Shown piece by piece: positions 38,155 through 47,951 of a stretch of DNA of 64,000 nt. How positions within the stretch are numbered: position 1 is the stretch's first letter; every line of letters begins with the position of its first letter. The stretch is from positions 558,001 to 622,000 of the forward strand of contig NZ_VWNA01000003.1 of assembly GCF_009600605.1 (NCBI RefSeq). The letters run 5' to 3'. The stretch comes from Segnochrobactrum spirostomi (GTDB lineage Bacteria; Pseudomonadota; Alphaproteobacteria; Rhizobiales; Segnochrobactraceae). The notes beneath the pieces were generated by a model that worked only from the letters and a program-made list of their open reading frames with translations, was not told the DNA's origin and searched no databases. Both the position numbers and the translations under genes were made by a program.

Positions 38155-38254
38155 TTTCGGCCGCGTCAATGATTAAGGTGCGCTTTTTTGAGCATGCTCA
38201 TCAATTGAGCGGAACGGCGCGTTCGGCGCCAGACAGGCCCGCTCGCCGGCCCCC

Positions 38255-39136
38255 TCACCCCGCGCGCAGCAGCTTGGTGATGGCGGCGGCGAGGACGTCG
38301 GCGACGCGGCGGATGCGAGGGTTGGCGCGGACCTCCTCGTGCAGCACGAGCCAGACCGGCATCGGCGGCAGCAGATCGAGCGGCACCCGTTCGAGGACCG
38401 GGAAGCGATCGGCGAGGAGGGCCTGGGCGAAGCCGAGGCCCGCGCCGGCGAGCATCAGGTGCCAGCCTACCATCTGGTCGTCGCACCGGATCGGAAACGC
38501 CTCGCGGGTCACGGGGTGGCCGTGCGCCGCGTAGAGATCCAGGATCGTTTCGCTGCGATCGAACCCGATGACGTCATGGGCGAGCAGATCCTGCATCGCG
38601 GCGACACGGCCGCGCCGGGCGAAATAATCCCGCGTTCCGTACAGGCCGACCGCCGCCTCGCCGAGCTTGCGTGCGACGAGGGCCCGCTCCACCGGGTCGA
38701 CCATCCGGATCGCGATGTCGGCATCGCGCCGGAGCAGACTTTGCGTGAGGTCCGTCGCGACGATCTCGATCTGGATGTTCGGTTCGGCTCGGCGCAAGTC
38801 GGCCAGGATCGGCGGCAACCAGATGTTCGCGACCATCACGGAGGCCGTGATGCGGACCGTTCCGCTCAACGCTTGCGACCGTCCGCGCGCCTTGAGGGCG
38901 AGCGCATCGGCGGCCGCGCCCATCGCCCGCGCATCGTCGATCAGCCCCTGCGCGGCCGCGGTCGGTTCGAGGCCGCTTGCGGAGCGGGTGAAGAGGATCA
39001 CGCCGAGGGTCGCCTCGAGCTCGCGGATGTGCCGGCTGAGGGTCGGTTGCGATTGGCCGACCGTTGCGGCGGCCGCCGACAGCGAGCCGGTCTCGACGAC
39101 GGCGAGGAACGAGCGCAGCAGCGTCCAATCGAGCAA
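38255..39136 (-). CDS. LysR-family transcriptional regulator
   Basis: The 293-aa product begins with the LysR HTH (LRSFLAVVETGSLSAAAATVGQSQPTLSRHIRELEATLG) followed by the LysR substrate domain (LSGTVRITASVMVANIWLPPIL, ADIAIRM). The start chosen is TTG at 39136, with GGAGG eight bases upstream and the usual family length; longer frames from 39193 (TTG) or 39175 (GTG) are possible. It is divergent from the quinone-oxidoreductase-like gene at 39315, a typical regulator-target arrangement. Confidence 0.85.
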   Translation of the reverse strand: MLDWTLLRSFLAVVETGSLSAAAATVGQSQPTLSRHIRELEATLGVILFTRSASGLEPTAAAQGLIDDARAMGAAADALALKARGRSQALSGTVRITASVMVANIWLPPILADLRRAEPNIQIEIVATDLTQSLLRRDADIAIRMVDPVERALVARKLGEAAVGLYGTRDYFARRGRVAAMQDLLAHDVIGFDRSETILDLYAAHGHPVTREAFPIRCDDQMVGWHLMLAGAGLGFAQALLADRFPVLERVPLDLLPPMPVWLVLHEEVRANPRIRRVADVLAAAITKLLRAG

Positions 39137-39314
39137 GGGCAGGGCCTCCGGCGTTCCGCACCACCTTCCTAGCACGGCCCGCGGGCTATTCAAATTTGCA
39201 TAGGCTGAGCGATTTCTGTCGGGTTCCGGCGCGCCGCGCCCTCCCCATCTGAAACGCAGAGGGCACGGGGCGGCACGAGAAGCGGCCCGTTCCCGCCAGA
39301 CGAAGGTTGAGGCA

Positions 39315-40334
39315 ATGGTTCGAGAAATGATGAAGGCGGTCCGGCTCCACGCGTTCGGTGGTCCCGAGGTGCTGGTCTACGAAGACGCGCCGATGCCCGC
39401 CCTGAAGGCGGGCGAGGTGCTGGTGAGGACCCACGCGGTCGGGATCAATCCGCCCGACTGGTACCTGCGCGAAGGCTATCGCACCCTTCCGCCAGAATGG
39501 CGGCCGGAAGGCCGCTTCCCCATCATCGTCGGCACCGACATTTCGGGCATCGTCGAGGCGGTGGCCGACGACGTCCAAGGCTTCTCTGCCGGCGAGGCGG
39601 TCTATTCCATGGTCCGTTTTCCGAGCGGCGTGTTCGGCGGCAGTCAGGCCTATGCCGACTATGTCGCCGTGCCGGCCTCGGAGCTCGCGCCGAAGCCCGC
39701 CGGCATCGATCACGTGCACGCGGCCGCGGCGCCGATGTCGCTGCTGACGGCGTGGCAGTTCCTGATCGATCTCGGCCACGACGAACCGAACCCGGTGATG
39801 CCGAAGCGGCACGAGCCGGTGCCGCTTGCCGGCAAGACCGTTCTCGTCAACGGCGCGGCGGGCGGGGTCTGTCATTTCATCGTGCAGATCGCCAAGTGGA
39901 AGGGTGCCCGCGTCATCGCCGTCGCCTCCAGCCGTCACGAGGATTTCCTCCACGGCCTCGGGGCAGACGAGTTCATCGATTACAAGAAAGTTACACCCGA
40001 AGATGTTGTTCAGAATGTCGATCTCGTGGTCGACGCCGTCGGCGGTCCGAGCACGGCGCGGTTCCTGCGCACGCTGAAGCGCGGCGGTGCGCTGTTCCCG
40101 ATCTTTCCCTTGGGCTTCTCCGACTGGGACGCGGCGACGGAACGCGGCGTCACGGTCTCGGCGACGCAGGTTCGCTCGAGCGGGGCGCAGTTGGCGGAGG
40201 TCGGACGCCTGCTCGAAGACGGAACGATCCGGGTCGCCATCGACAGCACATTTCCCCTCGCCGACGCGCGCGCTGCCCACGAGCGGGCCGAGCGCGGGCA
40301 TGTCCAAGGCAAGATCGTCCTGACGGTTCGCTGA
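39315..40334 (+). CDS. Medium-chain NADP-dependent oxidoreductase (quinone oxidoreductase-like)
   Basis: The 339-aa protein has a GroES-like N-domain (MKAVRLHAFGGPEVL, GTDISGIVEAVADDVQGFSAGE) and a Rossmann NADP domain (VLVNGAAGGVCHFIVQIAKWKGARVIAVASS). The zinc ligands of alcohol dehydrogenases are absent, which places it among zinc-free quinone/enone reductases. RBS GAGG precedes the ATG. It is divergent from a LysR regulator and followed after 10 bp by an SCP2-like gene. Confidence 0.87.
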   Translation: MVREMMKAVRLHAFGGPEVLVYEDAPMPALKAGEVLVRTHAVGINPPDWYLREGYRTLPPEWRPEGRFPIIVGTDISGIVEAVADDVQGFSAGEAVYSMVRFPSGVFGGSQAYADYVAVPASELAPKPAGIDHVHAAAAPMSLLTAWQFLIDLGHDEPNPVMPKRHEPVPLAGKTVLVNGAAGGVCHFIVQIAKWKGARVIAVASSRHEDFLHGLGADEFIDYKKVTPEDVVQNVDLVVDAVGGPSTARFLRTLKRGGALFPIFPLGFSDWDAATERGVTVSATQVRSSGAQLAEVGRLLEDGTIRVAIDSTFPLADARAAHERAERGHVQGKIVLTVR

Positions 40335-40344
40335 AGGATCGAGC

Positions 40345-40770
40345 ATGAGCACGGCCTCGAAGATCCCACACGGAACGCTCCCGTGGTTCCACATGGTCGG
40401 CACCGTGATGTGCGAGGCCGCAAGGAACGCGGGCCTCTCACCGGACCTCACGGTCTCGCTCGTCGAGCGCTACAGTGACGGTGAGGCCCTCTCCGACGGG
40501 CTCGTTCAGGGCCTTCGCTTCGATATCGTCGCCGGCCGGCCGACCTACCGCATCGGCGCCTTGCCGGCGGAGCCGGCCGATATCGAGATCGAGGTGAGCG
40601 CGGCGGGCGCCCGCGCCCTGAACCTGCTGTCCGCGAGCGACCCGCGCTATCCGGAGACCTTGGGTCGCCTGCTCGACGGCGGCGACCTGCGCGTCACGGG
40701 GGACATCGCCCGCTTTGGCACATGGTTCGGCGCCGCCCTGCACGACGCGATCGTCGAGCGAACCGCGTAG
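40345..40770 (+). CDS. Small protein, possibly SCP2 sterol-binding-like
   Basis: The 141-aa product has no signal peptide. Its C-terminal half (IEIEVSAAGARALNLL, GGDLRVTGDIARFGTWFGAALHD) resembles the end of SCP2-like domains, which bind lipidic ligands, but this match is weak. AAGGA precedes the ATG. It is co-transcribed with the upstream oxidoreductase. Confidence 0.6.
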   Translation: MSTASKIPHGTLPWFHMVGTVMCEAARNAGLSPDLTVSLVERYSDGEALSDGLVQGLRFDIVAGRPTYRIGALPAEPADIEIEVSAAGARALNLLSASDPRYPETLGRLLDGGDLRVTGDIARFGTWFGAALHDAIVERTA

Positions 40771-40811
40771 CCGGACCGACCGCGCCAGGCAAATCGGGTC
40801 TGGCCGCCGCC

Positions 40812-41540
40812 TCAGTGCCGGCCCTGGCGCGCCAGCCATTGGGCGAGCTCGAGTTCGGCCTGTTCCAGGGCGGTGCGATTGACGAGCTTGCGCAGGAGCG
40901 CGATGCACAAGGCGCGGGTGCGCAGGTTGAAGATTTCGTCCGCCTGATCGGCGACGGATTCGTAGACGCCGAGCTTGTCGTAGAGCTGCTGCAGGCGGTT
41001 CTGCACGCTGCGCAGGGAGAGATTGCGCCGCCGGGCGATGGCGCGATCGGTGAGGCCGAGGGCCAGATCGAACAGCACCTCGTATTCCTCGTCGGTGACG
41101 CCCTGGGAGCGGTCGGACGCCTTCTGCTGGACGGTGCGGATCTCGCGATCGATGACGCACTGGTTCTCGATGAAGATCGAGCGCAACGCGAGGCGCAGGC
41201 GATCCTCCGACGCCGATTTCAGGATGTAGCCGTAGGCGGCCCCCTCCGGCACGATGCGGGAGACGCCGCGCACATAGGCTTCGTCAGCATAGTTCGACCA
41301 GAACAGGATCGCCGTCTCCGGCCGCTCGCTCCAGATCACCCGCGCCGCCTCGACGCCGGTGCGGCGCGGCATCTGGAGATCCATGACGAGGTGCAGGCAA
41401 TGGTGTTCGCGGGAGAGCCGTTCGCCGTCATGGCCGTGCGCGGCCTCGAGCACCATCTCGCATTCCGGCAGGGCCGCCTCGATCGCCTCCTTGAGGTAGG
41501 AGCGGTGCACGGAATCGTCCTCGACGATCAGAACCTTCAT
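40812..41540 (-). CDS. NarL/LuxR-type response regulator
   Basis: The 242-aa product has a receiver domain (MKVLIVEDDS, phospho-acceptor Asp54 in MDLQMP, Lys in GYILKSAS) and a LuxR-type HTH (GVTDEEYEVLFDLALGLTDRAIARRRNLSLRSVQNRLQQLYDKLGV), followed by an unusual ~50-residue C-terminal helical tail. RBS GGAGGGAAGG precedes the ATG. It is 32 bp downstream of the sensor kinase gene and forms a two-component pair with it, probably controlling the divergent sugar transporter. Confidence 0.88.
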   Translation of the reverse strand: MKVLIVEDDSVHRSYLKEAIEAALPECEMVLEAAHGHDGERLSREHHCLHLVMDLQMPRRTGVEAARVIWSERPETAILFWSNYADEAYVRGVSRIVPEGAAYGYILKSASEDRLRLALRSIFIENQCVIDREIRTVQQKASDRSQGVTDEEYEVLFDLALGLTDRAIARRRNLSLRSVQNRLQQLYDKLGVYESVADQADEIFNLRTRALCIALLRKLVNRTALEQAELELAQWLARQGRH

Positions 41541-41572
41541 CGATTGTCCTTCCCTCCCGGCCTCGCCCGCGA

Positions 41573-42835
41573 TCACGCGCTCGCCGCCTGCGACACCTGC
41601 GCCAGGGGCGCGGCGCCCGCGGGCAGATCGACGACGACAGTGGTTCCGCCGCGATGGTTCTGTTCGATGCTGAAGGCGGCCGACACGAGCCGGGCGCGGG
41701 TGCGCATGTTGTTGATGCCACTGACCCGTTTGCCGACCGCGTCCGACAGGCCGATGCCGTTGTCGATCACGGCGATGCGGATGTGGTCGGCGACGAGCGA
41801 GAGCTCCACCTTGATCTCCGACGGACGGCCATGGTGAACCGCGTTGTTGACCGCCTCCTGGACGATGCGGAACAGGGCGACCTTGAGCGGCTCGGCGAGC
41901 CGGTCGATGCGGCCGCCGGTCGTGTCGCGGATGCCGGTCGCGATCGCGAGGCCGGCGTCGCGCACGCTGTTTTCGAGCAGGTTCTCGATCCCTTCGACGA
42001 AGCCGAACAATTGCAGCACGTTCGGCCTTGCGTCGTCGATGATCCGCCGGAGGCCGCGGATCGAGCTTTGGAGCTCGCCCGCCACCGTCTTGATCGCCTC
42101 GCCTGAGACATGTCCGCGGTCGCCGAGCTGCTCGAGCCGACGGGCGAGCCGCGTCAGGTCGGCGAGCGTCTCGTCGTGGAGGTCCATGCCGATGCGCTGG
42201 CGCTCGCGCTCGAGCGCCTCGGTGAGCTTCTGGGCGCTCTCGCGCAGCCCCTCCTCGCGGGCCCGCGCCTCGGCCTCGATCACGGCGGAGCGGTGCGCCT
42301 GCTCGCTGATGCGAAGGGCGTGAAAATAGGGCGCGAGCAGGTCGGCGACGTGCTGAGCGACGCCGATGTCGGAGAGCGTGTAGAAGCCCGCGACATGCGT
42401 CGAGGCCGACAGCGCGCCGAACACCGTACCCTGGACCCGGAGCGGCACATGGAGACGGGAACGCAGCCGCTCGTCGAAGATCGGATGGTTGAACGCCCCC
42501 TCGAACTGGAAGCGCTCGTCGGTCAAGGCATCTTCGGTCAGGATGAACGGCACCTCGCCCCACAAGACCGAGCGGATCGGGCTGAAGCGGGCGGCGACCG
42601 GATGCTCGTGCCAAGCGCCCCAGCGGGTGTGCAGCCCCGTCTCGTAGGCCGCCACCACCTCCTGATCGACCACGAGAATGCACACGTCGAGATGGTCGTG
42701 GGGGAGGATCTGGGCGATCTCGCGGGAGACGGCGTGGATGACCGGCTGAAATTCCGTTTGGCCGGCGATGGCGCGCGAAATCGCGAGGACGTGGCTGAGC
42801 ATGTCCTCGGGCCTGATCGACGGGCGCTCGACCAT
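41573..42835 (-). CDS. GAF-domain sensor histidine kinase (NarX/HisKA_3 type)
   Basis: The 420-aa protein has an N-terminal GAF domain (about 10-180), a coiled-coil segment (RSAVIEAEARAREEGLRESAQKL), a HisKA_3 phospho-acceptor site (RQRIGMDLHDETLADL) and a HATPase_c domain (EAVNNAVHHGRPSEI, IDNGIGLSD). No membrane segment is visible, so it is probably cytosolic. Start 42835 has GGAGG eight bases upstream; ATG 42841 is two codons longer but too close to that RBS. Confidence 0.86.
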   Translation of the reverse strand: MVERPSIRPEDMLSHVLAISRAIAGQTEFQPVIHAVSREIAQILPHDHLDVCILVVDQEVVAAYETGLHTRWGAWHEHPVAARFSPIRSVLWGEVPFILTEDALTDERFQFEGAFNHPIFDERLRSRLHVPLRVQGTVFGALSASTHVAGFYTLSDIGVAQHVADLLAPYFHALRISEQAHRSAVIEAEARAREEGLRESAQKLTEALERERQRIGMDLHDETLADLTRLARRLEQLGDRGHVSGEAIKTVAGELQSSIRGLRRIIDDARPNVLQLFGFVEGIENLLENSVRDAGLAIATGIRDTTGGRIDRLAEPLKVALFRIVQEAVNNAVHHGRPSEIKVELSLVADHIRIAVIDNGIGLSDAVGKRVSGINNMRTRARLVSAAFSIEQNHRGGTTVVVDLPAGAAPLAQVSQAASA

Positions 42836-43173
42836 CGCCATATCCTCCGCCCTCGTTCCTCCCGGCCGCGGATCGCGGCCTTGTCCCGCACCGCGGCGCG
42901 GGACGTGCGCCACTGCGGGGCGGCGTCTTGTTGCGCCGACACGTAGCATCGTCAGCCAGCCGGGACCATCCTGGCTTGCGGGAACCCGCAAGATCGACGC
43001 GGGCGGCCGCAGCTTTCGTGCGCTGACCGCCGCTGACGCCGCGCCTTCGAGTTGTCAATCTGGCAATCAAGCACCCTCACGAGGTGCAGCGGACGGCGAC
43101 CCGATCGCGGGCGGCGACCAACAACGAAAATCGATCCCGAACGGGGACGATCACAGGGAAGGAAACCACGACG
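42836..43173. other. Divergent intergenic region between sensor kinase and sugar-transporter operon
   Basis: No gene is supported in these 338 bp. It must contain the promoters of both divergent operons. I see no convincing palindrome; the direct repeat CAATC-TGG-CAATC near 43058 is the only short motif noted. GGGAAGGAAA before 43174 is the RBS of the binding-protein gene. Confidence 0.35.
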
Positions 43174-44187
43174 ATGAGGAAGGCTTCGATTCTGGCCTCA
43201 GTGGCCGTTCTGTCGCTGCTCGCAGCTCAGGGTGCGCAGGCGGGCACCGCGGACAAGCGCATTGCGCTCTCCAACAATTATGCCGGCAATTCCTGGCGGC
43301 AGGCGATGCTGCAGAGCTGGCAGAAGGTCACCTCCGAAGCGGTGAAGGCCGGAATCGTCGCTGCGGCCGATCCCTTCACGACCGGCGAGAACCAGGCGAC
43401 CGAGCAGGCCGCCCAGATCCAGAACCTGGTGCTGCAAGGCTACAACGCCATCGTCATCAACGCCGCCTCCCCGACCGCCCTCAACGGTGCGGTCAAGGAA
43501 GCCTGCGATGCCGGCGTCATCGTCGTCTCGTTCGACGGCATCGTCACCGAGCCGTGCGCCTGGCGCGTCGCCGTCGATTTCCGCCGCATGGGCGCGATCC
43601 AGCTCGATTATCTCGGCAAGCGGCTGCCCGACGGCGGCAAGCTCCTCGAAATCCGCGGCCTGCCCGGCACCTCGGTCGACGAGGAGATCCACGCCGGCAT
43701 CGAAGCGGGCGTGAAGGCGCACCCGAACTTCTCGATCGCCTCCTCGGTGCAGGGCGACTGGACCCAGACGGTGGCGCAGAAGGCCGTGGCCGGCGTGCTG
43801 CCGAGCCTGCCGCCGATCGTCGGCGTCGTCACCCAGGGCGGCGACGGCTACGGCGCGGCGGAAGCCTTCAAGGCCGCCGGCCGTCCGACCCCGCTCATTA
43901 TCCTCGGCAACCGCCAGGACGAGCTGCAATGGTGGAAGGAGCAGCGCGACGCCAACGGTTACGAGACGATGTCGGTCTCGATCGCGCCGGGCGTCTCCAC
44001 CTTGGCCTTCTGGGTCGCCCAGCAGATCCTCGACGGCAAGACGGTGCCGAAGGATCTGACGGTGCCGTTCCTGCAGATCAACCAGGCGGACCTCGACGCG
44101 GCCCTCAAGACCACACCGGCCGGCGGCGTCGCCAACGTCGAATACACCCTCGAAGACGCCCAGAACGTGATCGGCAGCACGAACTGA
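43174..44187 (+). CDS. Sugar ABC transporter periplasmic binding protein (CUT2)
   Basis: The 337-aa product has a signal peptide (SILASVAVLSLLAAQGAQA) and a Peripla_BP_4 fold (IALSNNYAGNSWRQAMLQSW, QIQNLVLQGYNAIVINAASPTAL, GVIVVSFDGIV, LEIRGLPGTSVDEEIHAG). It is the first gene of a complete importer operon: binding protein, ATPase, two permeases and an SMP-30-like protein. Start 43174 was chosen because the upstream in-frame region is not signal-peptide-like. Confidence 0.88.
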   Translation: MRKASILASVAVLSLLAAQGAQAGTADKRIALSNNYAGNSWRQAMLQSWQKVTSEAVKAGIVAAADPFTTGENQATEQAAQIQNLVLQGYNAIVINAASPTALNGAVKEACDAGVIVVSFDGIVTEPCAWRVAVDFRRMGAIQLDYLGKRLPDGGKLLEIRGLPGTSVDEEIHAGIEAGVKAHPNFSIASSVQGDWTQTVAQKAVAGVLPSLPPIVGVVTQGGDGYGAAEAFKAAGRPTPLIILGNRQDELQWWKEQRDANGYETMSVSIAPGVSTLAFWVAQQILDGKTVPKDLTVPFLQINQADLDAALKTTPAGGVANVEYTLEDAQNVIGSTN

Positions 44188-44266
44188 GCCGGTCGCGGGC
44201 CCTTCGCGGGCGCCACCACTGGCTTCGGCCGGCGGTCGCCCCGGGCTCCGTTCCTCCCGGAAGACT

Positions 44267-44301
44267 GCGGACCCGAGCCTCGCGGCGCGGGTCCGCCTTT
44301 T
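44267..44301 (+). terminator. Terminator-like hairpin after the binding-protein gene
   Basis: Perfect 9-bp arms (GCGGACCCG / CGGGTCCGC) with a 12-base GC-rich loop are followed by CTTTT. This has the form of a weak intrinsic terminator and lies 80 bp after the binding-protein stop, before the ATPase, so it would reduce read-through to the membrane components. Confidence 0.6.
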
Positions 44302-44374
44302 CCGGCACCGTTCGAATCTCTCGTATCGTCGCAGTCGGAGGGCGAAGTGCCCATTCCTCCGGGAGGCATGACGG

Positions 44375-45883
44375 ATGGGTGAACCGCACTCCGCTCTCAT
44401 CCGGCTCGCCGGGATCGCCAAGTCGTTCGGGGCCGTGATGGCGCTGCGCGGCGTCGATCTCGCGATCGATCGCGGCGAATGCGTCGGCCTCGTCGGCCAC
44501 AACGGTGCGGGCAAGTCCACGCTGATGCAGGTCCTCGCCGGGACGCTGAAGCCGGACACCGGCGCGATCACGGTCGGCGAGCGCGAGCCGGTCCCGGGCT
44601 ACGGCGTGCAGGACGCCCAGGGCTGGGGCATTCGCTGCGTGTTCCAGGAGCTCTCGCTCTGCCCGAACCTCACGGTCGCCGAGAATGCGCGCATCCGCCA
44701 TCCCTCGCTCAAGGGTCCCGGCTGGCGCCGCCGGGCCGCGGCGCTCATTGTCGGCGAACTCGATCGCATCTTTCCAGGCCACGGCATCCGACCGTCCGAC
44801 CTCGTCGGCGACCTCACCTTGGGGCGGCGCCAGATGGTGGAGATTGCCTCAACCTTCGCCGTCTCGACCGGCCGTCTCGATCTCATCATCCTCGACGAGC
44901 CGACCTCGTCCCTCGACCAGGTGGTCGCCCGCCAACTGCTCGATCATGTCCGGCGCATGACGGCGGAGGGGTGCAGCGTCATCCTGATCTCCCACATCCT
45001 CGGCGAAATCCTCACCACGACCGACCGCATCGTGGTCATGAAGGACGGCGCCGTGGTGGAGGCGAAGCCGGCCCGGGACTACACCCGGGAAAGCCTGGTC
45101 GCCGCCATGGGCACCATCATTGACGACGTCACGCGCGCAACGGGCGGTCCGGCGCAGCCGGCCGCACGCCATGACCCGGCACCGGCCAAGACGGAGCGGA
45201 ACGGCCCGGTGGTCGTCGAGGCGAACCCGCCACGCCAGCGCAACGGGCGCAGCCTCGTCGCGCGCAAGGGCGAGATCATCGGCCTCGGCGGTCTCGCCGG
45301 CCACGGCCAGACGTCGATGCTGGTTCTGATCCACGATGCCGCCGGCCGCCGCACCCGGTTCGCCAGCGTCGCCGGCAAGGTCGCCTTCGTCGCCGGCGAC
45401 CGCCAGACCGACGGCGTCTTTCCGCTCTGGTCGATCGGGCGCAACGTCACCATCCGCTCGCTCGGCGCAATGCGCCGCTTCGGCCTCATCGACGCGAAGG
45501 CCGAGCGGGCGATGGAGAGCCGCTGGAAGGAGCGGATGGCGATCCGCACGCCGGACATGGACAACGGCATCCTGACGCTGTCCGGCGGCAACCAGCAGAA
45601 GGCGCTGTTCGCCCGCGCCCTCGCCTCCGATGCGGACGTGATCCTGATGGACGACCCGATGCGCGGCGTCGATATCGGCACCAAGGAGGAGGTCTATCGG
45701 ACCATCAAGGAGGAGGCCGCCCGCGGCCGCACCTTCCTCTGGTACACGACCGAGTTCGAGGAACTCGAACACTGCGACCACGTCTACGTGTTCCGCACCG
45801 GAGTTCTCGTCGCCGACCTCCCCCGCAGCGAGCTCAGCGAAGAGCGGGTTTTGCAATCCTCCTTCGAGGAGGCCGCCGCATGA
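44375..45883 (+). CDS. Sugar ABC transporter ATPase, two-domain CUT2 type
   Basis: The 502-aa product has two ATPase domains as in RbsA/MglA. NBD1: Walker [10 protein letters not shown], Walker [14 protein letters not shown]-loop LISH, but its signature is LTLGRRQ instead of LSGGxxQ. NBD2: a degenerate Walker A region ([10 protein letters not shown]), signature LSGGNQQK, Walker [13 protein letters not shown]. Degeneration of NBD2 is usual in the family; the altered NBD1 signature is less so. RBS GGGAGG precedes the ATG. The stop overlaps the first permease start. Confidence 0.88.
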   Translation: MGEPHSALIRLAGIAKSFGAVMALRGVDLAIDRGECVGLVGHNGAGKSTLMQVLAGTLKPDTGAITVGEREPVPGYGVQDAQGWGIRCVFQELSLCPNLTVAENARIRHPSLKGPGWRRRAAALIVGELDRIFPGHGIRPSDLVGDLTLGRRQMVEIASTFAVSTGRLDLIILDEPTSSLDQVVARQLLDHVRRMTAEGCSVILISHILGEILTTTDRIVVMKDGAVVEAKPARDYTRESLVAAMGTIIDDVTRATGGPAQPAARHDPAPAKTERNGPVVVEANPPRQRNGRSLVARKGEIIGLGGLAGHGQTSMLVLIHDAAGRRTRFASVAGKVAFVAGDRQTDGVFPLWSIGRNVTIRSLGAMRRFGLIDAKAERAMESRWKERMAIRTPDMDNGILTLSGGNQQKALFARALASDADVILMDDPMRGVDIGTKEEVYRTIKEEAARGRTFLWYTTEFEELEHCDHVYVFRTGVLVADLPRSELSEERVLQSSFEEAAA

Positions 45884-46845
45884 GCGGGCACGCCGGTCCT
45901 CTGCCCTCCGCGCCGCTCCGCCTGCCGGCGCTGCGCTCGCTCCTGCCGATCGCCTCGCTCCTCATTTTGATCGCGGCGATCGCGATCATCCGGCCGAACG
46001 CCATCAGCTATTTCGGCTTCAACCTGATGCTGAACCTGGCGCTGCCGATCGCCTTCGCGACCATCGCCCAACTCTGCGTCATCACGGTCAACGACCTCGA
46101 CCTCTCGATCGGCAGCTTCGTGAGCTTCGTCGCCTGCATCGCCGCGACGGTGCTCCACGACGAGCCGCTCCTCGGGATCGCGATCCTGATCGGCGCGATT
46201 GCCGTCTATGCCGGGATCGGCGCGCTGATCCAGGTGCGCAACCTGCCGTCCATCGTCGTCACCCTCGGCATGTCGTTCGTCTGGCTCGGCGCCTCGGTGA
46301 TGGTGCTGCCGACGCCCGGCGGCTCGGCGCCGGACTGGCTGCGCTTCGTCATGAAGCTCAAGACTCCGCTCGTGCCGTTCGCCATCATCGCCGGCATCGT
46401 GCTCGCCTTGGTCGTGCACCTCGGCCTGATGCGCTCGGCCGCCGGGGCCGTGCTGCGTGGGGCAGGCGGAAATCCGGCGGCGATCGCCCGCGCCGGCTGG
46501 TCGCTTCTGCGGGCGAAGGTCACGATGTTCGCCCTCGCCGGCTTCTTCGGCGTGCTCAGCGGCCTCTCGCTGGTCGGGCTCACCACCTCGGCGGATGCCA
46601 ACATCGCGCTGCGCTACACACTGCTCTCGATCGCCGGGGTGATCCTCGGCGGCGGCGAGTTCGTCGGTGGCCGGGTCTCGCCGATCGGCGCCGTCATCGG
46701 CGCCATGACGCTCACCCTCGCCGGCTCGTTCCTGTCGTTCATGCGGATTTCGCCGGATTGGCAGATCGGCGCCCAGGGAGCGATCCTGATCGTCGTGCTG
46801 GCCTTGCGCGCCGTGGCGAACCGGCTCGAAGGGGCGCGCCCGTGA
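45880..46845 (+). CDS. Sugar ABC transporter permease 1 (CUT2, RbsC-like)
   Basis: The 321-aa protein has 8-10 hydrophobic segments and the CUT2 signatures [14 protein letters not shown] and [19 protein letters not shown]. Its ATG overlaps the ATPase stop (ATGA) and its stop overlaps the GTG of permease 2. Two different permease genes suggest a heterodimeric membrane channel. Confidence 0.88.
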   Translation: MSGHAGPLPSAPLRLPALRSLLPIASLLILIAAIAIIRPNAISYFGFNLMLNLALPIAFATIAQLCVITVNDLDLSIGSFVSFVACIAATVLHDEPLLGIAILIGAIAVYAGIGALIQVRNLPSIVVTLGMSFVWLGASVMVLPTPGGSAPDWLRFVMKLKTPLVPFAIIAGIVLALVVHLGLMRSAAGAVLRGAGGNPAAIARAGWSLLRAKVTMFALAGFFGVLSGLSLVGLTTSADANIALRYTLLSIAGVILGGGEFVGGRVSPIGAVIGAMTLTLAGSFLSFMRISPDWQIGAQGAILIVVLALRAVANRLEGARP

Positions 46846-47882
46846 CGCTCCATCCCCCCGCGGCCCGGCGGACCGGCAGCCGGCCGGCGGGCTATGCTCG
46901 CCCGGCCACGGAACTACTCCCGGACATGCGCACCCGTCTCGCCGCCTTCGCCCAGCGCTCGCCTTGGATTCTCTCCTTCGTCGCCGCCCTGGTGATCTTC
47001 CTCGCGACGACGGCCTTCACCGCCGGCGTCGGCGCCGGCCAGATCGCCGGGACGGCAGCGACCTTCGCCGCCTTCTACGTGATCGCCGGCCTCGGCCAGA
47101 TGTTCGTCATCACCATGGGGCCGGGCAATGTGGATCTCTCGATCCCCTCGACGATCGCGCTCGCCGGCGCCGTGGCGATGAAGGTGATGGCGGGCTCCAA
47201 CGCCCTGATGCTGCCGGGGATCGCGGCGGCGCTGGCGACCGGCGTCGCGGTCGGCTGCTTCAATTATGCCTTGATCCGCCTGCTCTCGATCCCGCCGATC
47301 ATCGCCACCCTGTCCGGCAGCTTCCTCGTCCAATCGACGGCGATCGCCTATGGCCGCGGGCTCAACATCAAGCCGCCGCCGATCTTCGCCGACTTCGCGA
47401 CCGGCAAACTCGCGGGCGTTCCGCTGATCGCCGTCGCCACCGTCGTCGTCTGCGTCGTCATGGCGGTCGTCCTGCACCGCACGGTGTTCGGCCGCTCGGT
47501 CACGGCCATCGGCCAGAACATCCGAGCGGCGCGGCTCGCCGGGGTGCGCGTCGATGCGGTGCGCTTCGCAACCTACGTGCTCTCGGCCACCCTCGCCGGC
47601 TTCTGCGGCGCGATGCTCGCGGGCTTCTCCGGTGGCGCCTCGCTCAACATGGGCGAGGAATATCTGCTCGCCTCGATCGCCGTCGTGGTGATCGGCGGCA
47701 CCTCGGTCGCGGGCGGCTTCTCGAACGTCGCCGGCCTCTGGGGGGCGGCTCTGTTCCTCTATCTCCTGGTGACGATGCTCAACACCTTCGGCGTCGGCTC
47801 CGGTCCCCGCCTCGTCCTTACCGGCCTCATCATCATCGCCGCGATCACCCTCGCGGGCAGCCGCAAGACGGGGCGCGGCTGA
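46842..47882 (+). CDS. Sugar ABC transporter permease 2 (CUT2, RbsC-like)
   Basis: The 346-aa protein starts at GTG 46842, which overlaps the stop of permease 1 (GTGA). It shows GPGNVDLSIPSTIALAGA, TAIGQNIRAARLAGV and GGTSVAGGFSNVAGLWGA, typical of CUT2 permeases. It is translationally coupled to permease 1 and followed after 69 bp by the SMP-30-like gene. Confidence 0.88.
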   Translation: MTLHPPAARRTGSRPAGYARPATELLPDMRTRLAAFAQRSPWILSFVAALVIFLATTAFTAGVGAGQIAGTAATFAAFYVIAGLGQMFVITMGPGNVDLSIPSTIALAGAVAMKVMAGSNALMLPGIAAALATGVAVGCFNYALIRLLSIPPIIATLSGSFLVQSTAIAYGRGLNIKPPPIFADFATGKLAGVPLIAVATVVVCVVMAVVLHRTVFGRSVTAIGQNIRAARLAGVRVDAVRFATYVLSATLAGFCGAMLAGFSGGASLNMGEEYLLASIAVVVIGGTSVAGGFSNVAGLWGAALFLYLLVTMLNTFGVGSGPRLVLTGLIIIAAITLAGSRKTGRG

Positions 47883-47951
47883 CGCCGCCCCGCACCGACC
47901 GACCCGCGCCCACCAATCCTTCCTCCCGACGCGTAGCTTCGCCATGAACGC

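Noticed and set aside
38110-38169. Longer N-terminus for the RidA protein from TTG at 38169
   Set aside because: It would add 20 residues beyond the usual family length and cover the operator-like palindrome; the ATG at 38109 fits better.
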